From JBCDAP01 sp038747915 (lineage in GTDB: Bacteria > Planctomycetota > Phycisphaerae > Phycisphaerales > UBA1924): a DNA stretch of 25,305 nt. The stretch lies in NCBI GenBank assembly GCA_038747915.1, contig JBCDJJ010000051.1:1-25305 (forward strand), written 5' to 3'. Under the pieces are notes generated by a model. It saw only the letters and a program-made list of their open reading frames with translations. It did not search any database and was not told where the DNA came from. Shown piece by piece: positions 1 to 7,500 of the stretch. Positions within the stretch are counted from its first letter, which is position 1. Each line of letters starts with the position of its first letter. The translations under genes and the position numbers were made by a program.

Positions 1-38
1 GCCAGTCTCAGCGGTGGATCGACCGACTCCGCGACTTG

Positions 39-114
39 GGTGCCACTGGCGGCTTGCCCGCCAGTGTTCAAGGGCTTTGGCGTTCGCACTGGTGGGCAAG
101 CCACCAGTGGCACC
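39..114. repeat. Pair of inverted hairpin repeats (REP-like)
   Basis: Two 28-bp units (39-66 and 87-114) lie in inverted orientation, 20 bp apart. Each unit contains its own hairpin: arms 44-52/58-66 around a 5-nt loop, and arms 87-95/101-109 around a 5-nt loop. The loops CTTGC and GCAAG are complementary, so the whole block can also form one long cruciform. The units differ at two positions (C to T in one arm, G to A in the other), and these changes compensate so that both 9-bp stems stay perfect. This suggests a dispersed, structure-conserved intergenic element. Similar hairpins seem familiar to me from planctomycete genomes, but I could not check this. Confidence 0.8.
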
Positions 115-232
115 CGCGACGAATTGACTTGGAACGCACTAGCTTCACCGTATGATGCGCGAAGCTGCTAACGTAACCTGAACACGGTGAGCGCAGCAGA
201 AGGCGGCACTCGGTGTTTCGCGAGCGCCGCCC

Positions 233-256
233 AGAGAGAGAGAGAGAGAGAGAGAG
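233..256. repeat. (AG)12 dinucleotide microsatellite
   Basis: Twelve uninterrupted AG repeats (CT on the other strand) lie about 55 bp beyond the stop codon of the HDOD gene. Such a tract is prone to slipped-strand changes. It is outside any credible reading frame, so any effect would be on transcription or on transcript ends. Confidence 0.95.
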
Positions 257-311
257 AAATGATCCGTCGGCTGGCGGTGGGATCGCACGGCCGAGCGTGT
301 GGTTTTGATCG

Positions 312-1202
312 TTAGCCGCCCAGCACGCTGAGCACCTCGTCGACACTCTGCGGCAGCCCCTCAACGATGGGGGCCAGCACCTCGGGGGTCAGGCCGAGTT
401 CTTCGAGGATCGCGGGGTTGATCTCGGTCGAGATGATGTCCAGACGGAAGCCCAGTGCGGCGGTCGCAGCCAGATGGTCCGCCACGTGGGTGATGCAGGC
501 CAGCGTGCGCTCACCCTCGGGGAGCTCGAGCGGCTCGTGGTGGTTGCCGCACACCTGGGAGAGCACCTTCGGGAACTTCCACCGGCGGCAGAGCCCCTCG
601 CCGAAGCGCTCGTGATCGGCGCCGAAGAGCTCACGCTCGGCATCACGCATCGGGTTGCGGGGGTTGCCCTTCTTATCAGGATCAACCGTGTTGATCACAT
701 CGATCAATCGCGAACGCTCGAGCTGAAGCTCGACGATCACGCCCATGTCGTGGATGAGCCCCGCGAGGAAGGCCTGGTCGGTCATCGCCATGCCGAGGTG
801 AGCCGCGATCTGCTTGGCAGCGGTCGCGGTGGCCGCGGAATGGACCCAGAGGTCCCGAGCGGAGAAGGAGGGGCAGAGCTGACCGCCGGTAAAGAGGCGG
901 GTGAGGCTCGCGCTGATGGCGATGTTCTTGATCGCGTTGAGACCGAGGAGCACGACCGCGCGGTCGATCGAGTCGATCTGTCCCGGCAAGCCGTAGAACG
1001 ATGAGTTGACGACCTTCAGCAGGCGTGCGCACAACGCCGGGTCGTTCTCGATGAGTCGGCGGAGGTCCTTCGCGGTCGCTGTCGGATCCTCGACCAACTC
1101 GATGATGCGCAGCGTGACCTCGTGGAGGGTCGCGATGTGCGAGATCGAGCGGAGGGCGTCGTCGACCACCTGCTGCTGTTCGTTGACCGTCGGTTGGCTC
1201 AC
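312..1202 (-). CDS. HDOD-domain signalling protein
   Basis: A 296-residue protein made almost entirely of an HDOD domain. The N-terminal part (about 25-110) has the typical pattern of a helix, LLKVVNSSFYG (about 62-72), and IDRAVVLLGLNAIKNIAI. The HD-like part has AGLIHDMGVI (about 147-156) and NHHEPL near residue 221. HDOD proteins are non-catalytic relatives of HD phosphohydrolases that act in signalling, often with chemotaxis, motility or cyclic-di-GMP circuits. The start is GTG at 1202, preceded on the minus strand by GAGG with 8-nt spacing. The gene lies 136 bp downstream of neuC in the same direction, so it may be read through from the glycosylation cluster or have its own promoter in that gap; I see no clear promoter. 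Its exact role is unknown. Confidence 0.88.
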   Translation of the reverse strand: MSQPTVNEQQQVVDDALRSISHIATLHEVTLRIIELVEDPTATAKDLRRLIENDPALCARLLKVVNSSFYGLPGQIDSIDRAVVLLGLNAIKNIAISASLTRLFTGGQLCPSFSARDLWVHSAATATAAKQIAAHLGMAMTDQAFLAGLIHDMGVIVELQLERSRLIDVINTVDPDKKGNPRNPMRDAERELFGADHERFGEGLCRRWKFPKVLSQVCGNHHEPLELPEGERTLACITHVADHLAATAALGFRLDIISTEINPAILEELGLTPEVLAPIVEGLPQSVDEVLSVLGG

Positions 1203-1338
1203 GGCGGGTGCCTCGCGTGGGAGTCACGTGTAGGGTCGGCCGGTCCGCCACGGAACTTTGCTTCGGCTCGCAGGTTCTCGTCGAGCGGGGTGGCCCGCAG
1301 GCGTCTCAGCCGTGGCGAAACCCACCCAAGCCGGTGTC

Positions 1339-2460
1339 TCAGTAGGAATTGCGCTTCCGCCGGAGCGCCCGGTCAGCCGGATCGAGCGAGTGAGCGAGGG
1401 CCGCAATGCGTTCGCCGGCCTGGCCATCGCCGTAGGGATGCGTGAGCCCCTCGCCATCGAGTTGCTGAGCTGTGGTCATCGCAGCCCGGATCGCGTCGAC
1501 GTCCGGACCGTCGACATCGAGCACGCTCGCCGGCTGCTCGCGGCCGGCTTGCCGCGGTCCGATATTGATCGCTGGGAGCTTGAGTGCCGCGGCTTCAATC
1601 AGGCCCGCGGACGAGTTGCCGACCAGCACACCCGAGTTCGCACCGACGCGCTTGAGCAGCGCGATGAAGGTTGCTCGCTCGAGGTGATCGATGGATGGCA
1701 AGCGATGCTCGGTGATCGTGCGGGTGCGCACACGATCGACCGCTTCGCACCCCGGATCGCGGTTCGAGACAAGCCACACCACGCGCTCACCCGCTGTCGC
1801 CTCCGCGATGGCGCCCGCGTACGCGGTCTCGTGGTGATCCGGGAGCCCCGCGGGATGATGGAGCACCACGACAGTCGGTGCCCCCAGCTCGGCGTATCGG
1901 TCATCACCGAGTGGCTGGATGTCGTCGAGCCCATCGATCGCGGGTGATCCGGTGACGACGACACGGGTGGGGTCTTCCCCCATGCGGCGGACGCGCTCCG
2001 CGGACTGCTCCGTGGCGCACGCATGGGCGTGGGCGAGCTTTGTGATCGCGTGCCGCATGGCCTCGTCGGCGACGCCCTCGGCGCGGTCGCCCGCATGGAC
2101 GTGGACCACGAGTCCACCACCAACCGAGGCCGCCGCAGCACCCGCGAACGCCTCGATGCGATCCCCGAGCACCACAACGGTGTCGATTGCGAGGCGTGCG
2201 AAGACATCCGAAAACCCGGTGATGCCTCGACCCAGCGCACACGCGTCGGCGGTGCGGCCGGTCTCACCATCTCGCTGCATGGGAACCTCCGCAGCGACAG
2301 GTACACCGATCTCCCCGATGGTCGGGTGCGCACCAATGAGATGCAGCCCCCCACCGACGACGAGCGGTTCGACTCCCGGCATCGAGTCGAGGGCACGGTA
2401 CACCGGGTGGAGGAGCCCCCACTCCGCGCGAGTCCCGGTCGCGATCGCGATCCGCCTCAC
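1339..2460 (-). CDS. neuC: UDP-N-acetylglucosamine 2-epimerase, hydrolysing (NeuC/LegG type)
   Basis: A 373-residue cytoplasmic enzyme expected to hydrolyse and epimerise UDP-HexNAc to a free ManNAc-type sugar, the first committed step of nonulosonic acid synthesis. Visible family signatures are GTRAEWGLLHPV (9-20), VVVLGDR with Asp100, the segment HVHAGDRAEGVADEAMRHAI (120-139), and the late nucleotide-binding signature VGNSSAGLIEAAALKLPAIN. The usual GGE in the middle motif is AGD here (Asp125), a conservative change at a position I recall as catalytic in meningococcal enzyme studies; Asp132 follows as expected. The GTG start at 2460 overlaps the neuB stop by 4 bp (GTGA), implying translational coupling. 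NeuC alone cannot tell Neu5Ac from legionaminic acid; no legB/legC/legH genes lie in the window. Confidence 0.92.
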   Translation of the reverse strand: MRRIAIATGTRAEWGLLHPVYRALDSMPGVEPLVVGGGLHLIGAHPTIGEIGVPVAAEVPMQRDGETGRTADACALGRGITGFSDVFARLAIDTVVVLGDRIEAFAGAAAASVGGGLVVHVHAGDRAEGVADEAMRHAITKLAHAHACATEQSAERVRRMGEDPTRVVVTGSPAIDGLDDIQPLGDDRYAELGAPTVVVLHHPAGLPDHHETAYAGAIAEATAGERVVWLVSNRDPGCEAVDRVRTRTITEHRLPSIDHLERATFIALLKRVGANSGVLVGNSSAGLIEAAALKLPAINIGPRQAGREQPASVLDVDGPDVDAIRAAMTTAQQLDGEGLTHPYGDGQAGERIAALAHSLDPADRALRRKRNSY

Positions 2461-3512
2461 GCGCTGGGTCCCTCCGCCATGCCCTCGAGATCGTCGGCCA
2501 GGATCGGGGTATCGCTGGCGATCGGCCGGATCACAGTGTGTCCCATGACCTCGTCGAGCCGCCAGGGTTCGAGACCCGCGCCCGGACGCTTGATCGTGAC
2601 ATCACTCGGCGTGAGCGTCTCGCCGGGTGCGATGTCTCGGGCGGCGATGAGAGACTGCCGGCTGAGCGAACGGACGTCGCCCTCGATCGCCCGCGGCGAC
2701 TTTCCGCGGTCCCCGAACATGGCCTCGGCGTGACGCACGAGCCGCACGTACGCCGCGAACTGCGCCGGCGTGAGCGACGAGGCGTGGTCAGGACCAACGG
2801 CATCGATGGAATGAGAGATGTGCTTCTCGAGCAGACGTGCCCCGAGGGCGACAGCAATCGACCCCGTCTCGAGTTCGAGGGTGTGGTCCGAGTAGCCGAC
2901 GGCACGATGCGCCAGCGCCTCACGAAGCTGTGCGATGCCGAGTAGTGATGCCTGCTCGGGTGGCGTGGGGTACGCGCTCACACAGTGCAAGAAGGCGATG
3001 TTCTTCTGGCCGGCAAGCCACTCGTTCGCTCGCGTCACCTCCGCGAGCGTGGCGGTGCCTGTGCTGACGATCAGTGGCTTGCCAGCCTCCACCATCGCGC
3101 TCAGCAGCGGCTTGTTGACCACATCCGGCGAGGCAGATTTGAACGCATCGAACCCAATCTCCGATGCCGGTCCGACGAGCTCGCGCGAGAAGACGCTGAC
3201 GATCGCATGGAGATCGAGTTCGTGCGCACGGCGCACACAGGCGCGCATCGCCTCGTCCGGCAGTTCGAGACGTGTGAGCATCTCGAAGGGATCGGCCTCG
3301 CCGGCGTCTCGCTGATACTCGGCCAGCCGAGCCGCCTTCGAGAGCAGGAGATCGGTGCGGAAGAGCTGGAGCTTGATGGCGTCGGCCTTCGCCTCGGCAG
3401 CGGCGTTGACCAAGGCCAGGGCTCTGGCCGGATCGCCATCGTGATTCACGCCGATCTCGGCGATGATGTAGGCCGGGTGGCTGTCGCCGATGTCGCGGTG
3501 GGCGATGCGCAC
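2457..3512 (-). CDS. neuB: N-acetylneuraminate/legionaminate synthase (NeuB family)
   Basis: A 351-residue enzyme that condenses phosphoenolpyruvate with a ManNAc-type sugar to give a nine-carbon nonulosonic acid. The TIM-barrel part carries EIGVNHDG (19-26), IKLQLF (46-51), KSAS (125-128), HCVSAYPTP (176-184), GYSDHT (206-211) and EKHI (229-232), all hallmarks of the NeuB family. Residues about 285-342 form the C-terminal SAF (antifreeze-like) lid domain, with SLIAARDIAPGETLTPSDV. Length matches the family. The start is GTG at 3512, 9 bp after the preceding small gene, with a weak AGCAGG ribosome site. The 3' end overlaps neuC by 4 bp. The substrate (ManNAc or a 6-deoxy-diamino sugar) cannot be decided from sequence. 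Confidence 0.93.
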   Translation of the reverse strand: MRIAHRDIGDSHPAYIIAEIGVNHDGDPARALALVNAAAEAKADAIKLQLFRTDLLLSKAARLAEYQRDAGEADPFEMLTRLELPDEAMRACVRRAHELDLHAIVSVFSRELVGPASEIGFDAFKSASPDVVNKPLLSAMVEAGKPLIVSTGTATLAEVTRANEWLAGQKNIAFLHCVSAYPTPPEQASLLGIAQLREALAHRAVGYSDHTLELETGSIAVALGARLLEKHISHSIDAVGPDHASSLTPAQFAAYVRLVRHAEAMFGDRGKSPRAIEGDVRSLSRQSLIAARDIAPGETLTPSDVTIKRPGAGLEPWRLDEVMGHTVIRPIASDTPILADDLEGMAEGPSA

Positions 3513-3521
3513 GTGGACCTG

Positions 3522-3770
3522 CTACGCGGCTTCCGACGCACTGGCCTGATCAAGGCCCTCCGGCGGAAAACCGATGGATGTGATCTGGCGCAGCGCAACC
3601 TTCTTGTGTACCGGCACATATGGATCGTAGACCGCGATGCTCACGGGCAGCCGGTCGCCGTACGAGATCGCGTCCGGATGCGTCACACAGATCGATTGCC
3701 TGCCGGAGAGTTGAAGCAGGAAGGGCTCGAACGGTTGGGCGTGTCGTGCGGTCTTGATCTCGTTCATCAT
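3522..3770 (-). CDS. Small conserved protein inside the nonulosonate operon, function unknown
   Basis: An 82-residue soluble protein lying between neuA and neuB in the same direction. It begins MMNEIKTARHAQPFEPFLLQ and has the pattern HAQPFEPFLLQLSGRQSICVTHPDAI followed by strand-rich sequence and VALRQITSIGF. I recognise this as resembling small 'QPFEPF...L.dGr...v.HPd' proteins seen in planctomycetes and others, which have no known function; that is recollection only. The frame is open further upstream, but ATG at 3770 is chosen because a perfect AGGAGG lies 7 nt upstream and the longer version would run into the end of neuA. Its place between two pathway genes suggests co-expression with nonulosonate synthesis, but no enzymatic motif is visible. 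Confidence 0.75.
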   Translation of the reverse strand: MMNEIKTARHAQPFEPFLLQLSGRQSICVTHPDAISYGDRLPVSIAVYDPYVPVHKKVALRQITSIGFPPEGLDQASASEAA

Positions 3771-3777
3771 CGTTGCG

Positions 3778-3783
3778 CCTCCT
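3778..3783 (-). promoter_or_regulatory. Ribosome binding site fixing the start of the small operon protein
   Basis: AGGAGG on the minus strand, 7 nt before ATG at 3770, in the 28-bp gap after the neuA stop. It decides the start against the longer open frame reaching to 3848. Confidence 0.85.
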
Positions 3784-3798
3784 CTCCTCGATCCGAGA

Positions 3799-4539
3799 TC
3801 AGTGTACGTCCCTGCTCCTTCGGCGGTCGAGAATGACGTCCGCCACAAGCCGATCCGCCTCGGTGTCGATATCGATCACCTCTCTCTCACGAGTGATGAT
3901 TCCACGGCGATCGCGGCCAAAGAAGGCGTGTGGACCGGGATCGACCTCATCGATCGCGAGCGTGAGCGCCGCCCGTGTGACCACGATCACTCCACCGTCG
4001 GGGAGGTGTGCCGGCGGGAGGTCCTGCCTGCGGTACACGTTGTGATTGAGCGGACCATGGTCGAACGCGCGCACGCGGCCGGCGTCGTCGACGACCGCTG
4101 TCCACCATGGATGATGCTTCCCGACCTCCGCGTAGGACTGCACGGAGTCGCAGCCGGTCTCCGCCTGGAGCTCGATCGCGCGGTCGGTGAGATCGGGCGG
4201 GCGCACGGGCACATTCGCGTAGAGCAGCACGATGGGATCAAGGTCGGCGCGCCCGTGGTCTGCAGAAGCGGCCTCGAGCGCGTGCCGGGCGGCGGCGTCG
4301 ACCGTTGCCTGGTCGCCCGCGAGTTCGCTCGGGCGCTCGAGCACCGGTGTGCCCATCGAGGACGCGATGTCGGTGATCGGCCCGGCGTCGCAGCTCACCA
4401 CGACCGCGCCGACACCCCCCGAGGCGTGGGCGTGCTCGATCGTCCAGGCGATGCACGGCTTGCCCGCAACCGGTGCGATGTTCTTCCCGGGGAGTCCTTT
4501 GGAGCCGTGGCGGCCGAGGATGATCGCGAGCGCCGGCAC
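3799..4539 (-). CDS. neuA: CMP-nonulosonic acid cytidylyltransferase (NeuA/LegF type)
   Basis: A 246-residue cytoplasmic enzyme expected to activate the nonulosonic acid with CTP, giving the CMP-sugar donor. The N-terminal nucleotide-binding loop reads LGRHGSKGLPGKNIAPVAGK (8-27), a variant of the usual ARGGSKG-IPGKN. VVVSCDAGPITDIA (46-59) matches the second nucleotide motif. The C-terminal IDIDTEADR (about 222-230) supplies the metal-binding Asp pattern. I set the start at GTG 4539: the conserved fold begins right there (VPALAIILGR), and one base separates it from the preceding stop codon. The frame is open to 4797, but that upstream part is unlike any cytidylyltransferase and overlaps the previous gene. 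The tight junction implies translational coupling. Confidence 0.9.
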   Translation of the reverse strand: MPALAIILGRHGSKGLPGKNIAPVAGKPCIAWTIEHAHASGGVGAVVVSCDAGPITDIASSMGTPVLERPSELAGDQATVDAAARHALEAASADHGRADLDPIVLLYANVPVRPPDLTDRAIELQAETGCDSVQSYAEVGKHHPWWTAVVDDAGRVRAFDHGPLNHNVYRRQDLPPAHLPDGGVIVVTRAALTLAIDEVDPGPHAFFGRDRRGIITREREVIDIDTEADRLVADVILDRRRSRDVH

Positions 4540-4540
4540 G

Positions 4541-7500
4541 TCACCATCCTGTCCAGCAGTCGGGATGGTGGGGACCCGTCGTGGTGTACGCCGCGGCGCG
4601 GCGGGCCATGAGTGCTGCCCACGCCTCCTCGATCGGGCCTTCGAGCACGTTGGCGATAGAGCTGCTCGTGGCACGGGTCTCTCGCTCGTCGACGGGGACC
4701 GAGCCGTCACACAAAATGAGAAGTCGCGATGCGGCGTCGCGGGTTGCTGCGAGTGGTGGCTTGCCGAGTGGCTCGATGCGCTCGCCGGGCACCACATCGG
4801 GGAGTTGATCGATCACAGCGTGCCCGCACACCATGGTCCAGCGATCGAAGAAGCCCTCGATCTCCTCGTACACCGCATCGCAGCGGAGTATGCGAGGGAC
4901 GATCCACTGAGATGGACGACCCGACTCAACACTCCGGCGTGTGAGCAGAGCATCGAGTCGATCAAAGACACGCTGATACGCATCAATGCCATGCATGCGG
5001 TGGTAGGTCGATTCAGTGTTGGCGAGCAGGTCGACGGACAGAACATCGATGCCGCTGGCAAGCAGGTCATCGACCACCTCTTCGCCGCGGGCGGTGAGGT
5101 CCGTGCGCACATGGACGGCCGAAAAGCCGAGGGTGGCGGCATGGCGAGTGAGCTCGAAGAGAGCGGGGTGCTTAAGCGGGTCGCCGACACCGGCGAACGT
5201 GAGTGCAGCACCCGGTGCGAAGCGTGCGAGCTGAGCGAGAAGATCGGTCGCACCCGCGGTCTCGATGTCGGTTCGAGCCGGCGGATCGAGCATTCCCAGG
5301 AGGCGTGCTCGCTCGCCCGACCAGGCCCGGGTCGTGGTGAGCTCGAGTGTGAGATGTGTCGGCGGTGCCGCGGCATCGAAGATGCGTGCGGGGTCGCCCG
5401 ACGCGAGCGCCCCGGCTCGATCAGCAGCACCTGCCTCGAAGCGACCCATCGCATCACGGTGTTCCGGCGCACACTGCACGCACACGGCCTTGGCGATCGG
5501 GTCCGGCTTAGGCTGGACCGGGAGATAACCGACGAGCCCGCCGATGCTCGCAAAGAGGACGTTGCGTTCCGCAGCGATCACAAGATCGTCGACCGTCTCC
5601 CGCGAGAGCAGGAGCGGTGCGATGCCCGGCGCCGCGGGTGAGAAGGTGTAGCGGAGATTCTCCGGGCTCTCGAGGTGGCGGTCGATGATGTCGGTCGCGA
5701 GGGAGCGATCGATGTTCGTCCAGTCCGGACCGAGCAGGAGCGCCGACTCGATGCCGAGGCGGTCGAACACGGGTTTGAAGACCGCCGGGTCGAGCAGCTC
5801 GTCCCAGGCTGTGAGGTTGCTTAGCCCGCCGCGCCAGCAGTCGCGGGCCAAGGCGCGCGCCGCGGCCGTTGAACGATCGAAGGCATCGCGCCTCTCAACG
5901 GTCTCGATGCTCGTCTCGAGACCGCATCCAGTCTGGTCGAGGGCGGTGCGTACCGCCGCCTGAACCTCATCGCCGAACGCGATGACGATCGCGCGCGAGA
6001 TCGCATCGAGCCCGGCGATATTCGAGAGCACCTCGGGGAGATGCGCAGCGTGCTCCGGCCTGCGTACCGGGATAACGGCGTCGACGGAGCGCGCCTCCGG
6101 GGCGGTCGCTTCGTTCTGCCTGGGATCGGTCAGGCCCGGCGTGTAGACATCACGCACGCGCTTGGGACCACCTCGGAGGGCACCGGCGGTCTGTTGCAGG
6201 AGCTCATCGAGCGCCGAGGCGGCTTCTCGTGTCCACTCAAGGTTCACAACGTCGCGCTCGATGCGGCGTCGCTGCTCATCGAGCGGATCGAGCTCGTTGG
6301 CTCGCAGATCGAGCTCGATCGAACGGTCGACCCGGAACCGCTTGAACACACCCAGTTGATTGAGCCGCTGGACAATCCCGAAGGCCGCCTCACGGGCCTG
6401 AACATCGTCGCGGATGTCGTTGATCTCGGCGATGAGTGCATTGGCTTTAGCTGGCTGCTCGAGGACATCCTGCGTGCGACGCAGCAAGCCGATGGTGGCA
6501 TCGCTCTGCGTGGCCACGACCCGGGCGTCCCCTCGAACATCGGCGATGCGGTGCTCGAGACGCTCGATGGCGGTCTCGTCAAGCGTCCGAGCCGGGCGCG
6601 GGATCTCGGGGAGCAACGCGGCATCGGGCGGGACATAGTGATCGAGGGCATGCGCGAGGGACATGGCCTCGGCGCCCGCCTTGCGGACGCCGCCCTCGGT
6701 CGCATCGATCGTGGTGCGGCCCTCGTCACGGTCAGCCAGGAAGTCTCGCTCGAACTGAGAGAGGTACGTCGCCATCTGGGCATCGGAGTAGATCTTGCGG
6801 CCGAGCTGATCGGTCGCCTCGTGCAGGTGCCCGCGCATGCGGACAATCCGCTGCCACTCGAGCATCTCGAGTGTGTTGAAAGGATTGAGCTCGCCCGCCC
6901 AGACGCGGTGAATCGCGGCGTCCTTGGCGTAGTACTGGCCGTCGGTGAACGCGAGGTCCTGACCCATTAGGATCACCGGGTCGGCGCCGAGCCACCGGGC
7001 AAGGTAGTAGGCCAGGTGGGCGACTGTGGCACCGGGCGTCAGAGGCACGTGGTCGGTCGCGTGCTCCTGACCCAGCAGCGTCGCGGAGATCTGGTCGGCG
7101 ATCAGGCGGATCGGGCCCGGGAAGGCATCGAGGATCGCGGGGTTGGCCTTGGACTCGGCGACCAGTTGGACACCCTCCACATCGGCAGGCGTGAGCCCCT
7201 CGTAGAAGCGGGCGGAGATCTCGTGGTAGTCGAGCGCGGTGACGAAGTGGGGGCGGATCCCCGCGTCGAGCAGTGGCTTGAGCACCGTCTGCACCGCGAT
7301 GATCACGCACCGTTCCCGGAGCTCCGGTGTCTTGAGCAGCGCCATGTTGCGGCGAAGCGAGGGGCCAGCGGACACCACGATCGCGGGCCGCGCGGCGCAC
7401 AGCCCCTTGAGCGGGCCGACGCCCTCGCCCCCCGCGTAGTACCCCAGGTTCATCAAGGAGTTCCGAACCGTGACCTCGGCGTTGACCATCGTGGTGACGA

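Larger units (their letters stand above)
1..311. other. Gene-free stretch upstream of the window's first gene
   Basis: No reading frame here looks like a protein. An open frame on the minus strand at 68-364 exists only because the AG tract translates as a run of Leu-Ser and because it overlaps the HDOD gene. The stretch holds two matched hairpins (39-114) and an (AG)12 tract (233-256), described separately. The rest shows no clear promoter or RNA gene. Confidence 0.6.

Noticed and set aside
68..364. A 98-codon minus-strand frame with a SLSLSLSLSG stretch
   Set aside because: The Ser-Leu run is the AG tract read as codons; the frame has no other protein character and overlaps the HDOD gene.
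4540..4797. A 332-residue form of NeuA starting at 4797
   Set aside because: The extra N-terminal residues are Arg/Pro/Ser-rich, overlap the preceding gene and are absent from the family; the fold begins at 4539.
4232..5641. A 469-codon plus-strand frame opposite neuA and the fusion gene
   Set aside because: It has no recognisable motif and is fully covered by well-supported minus-strand genes.
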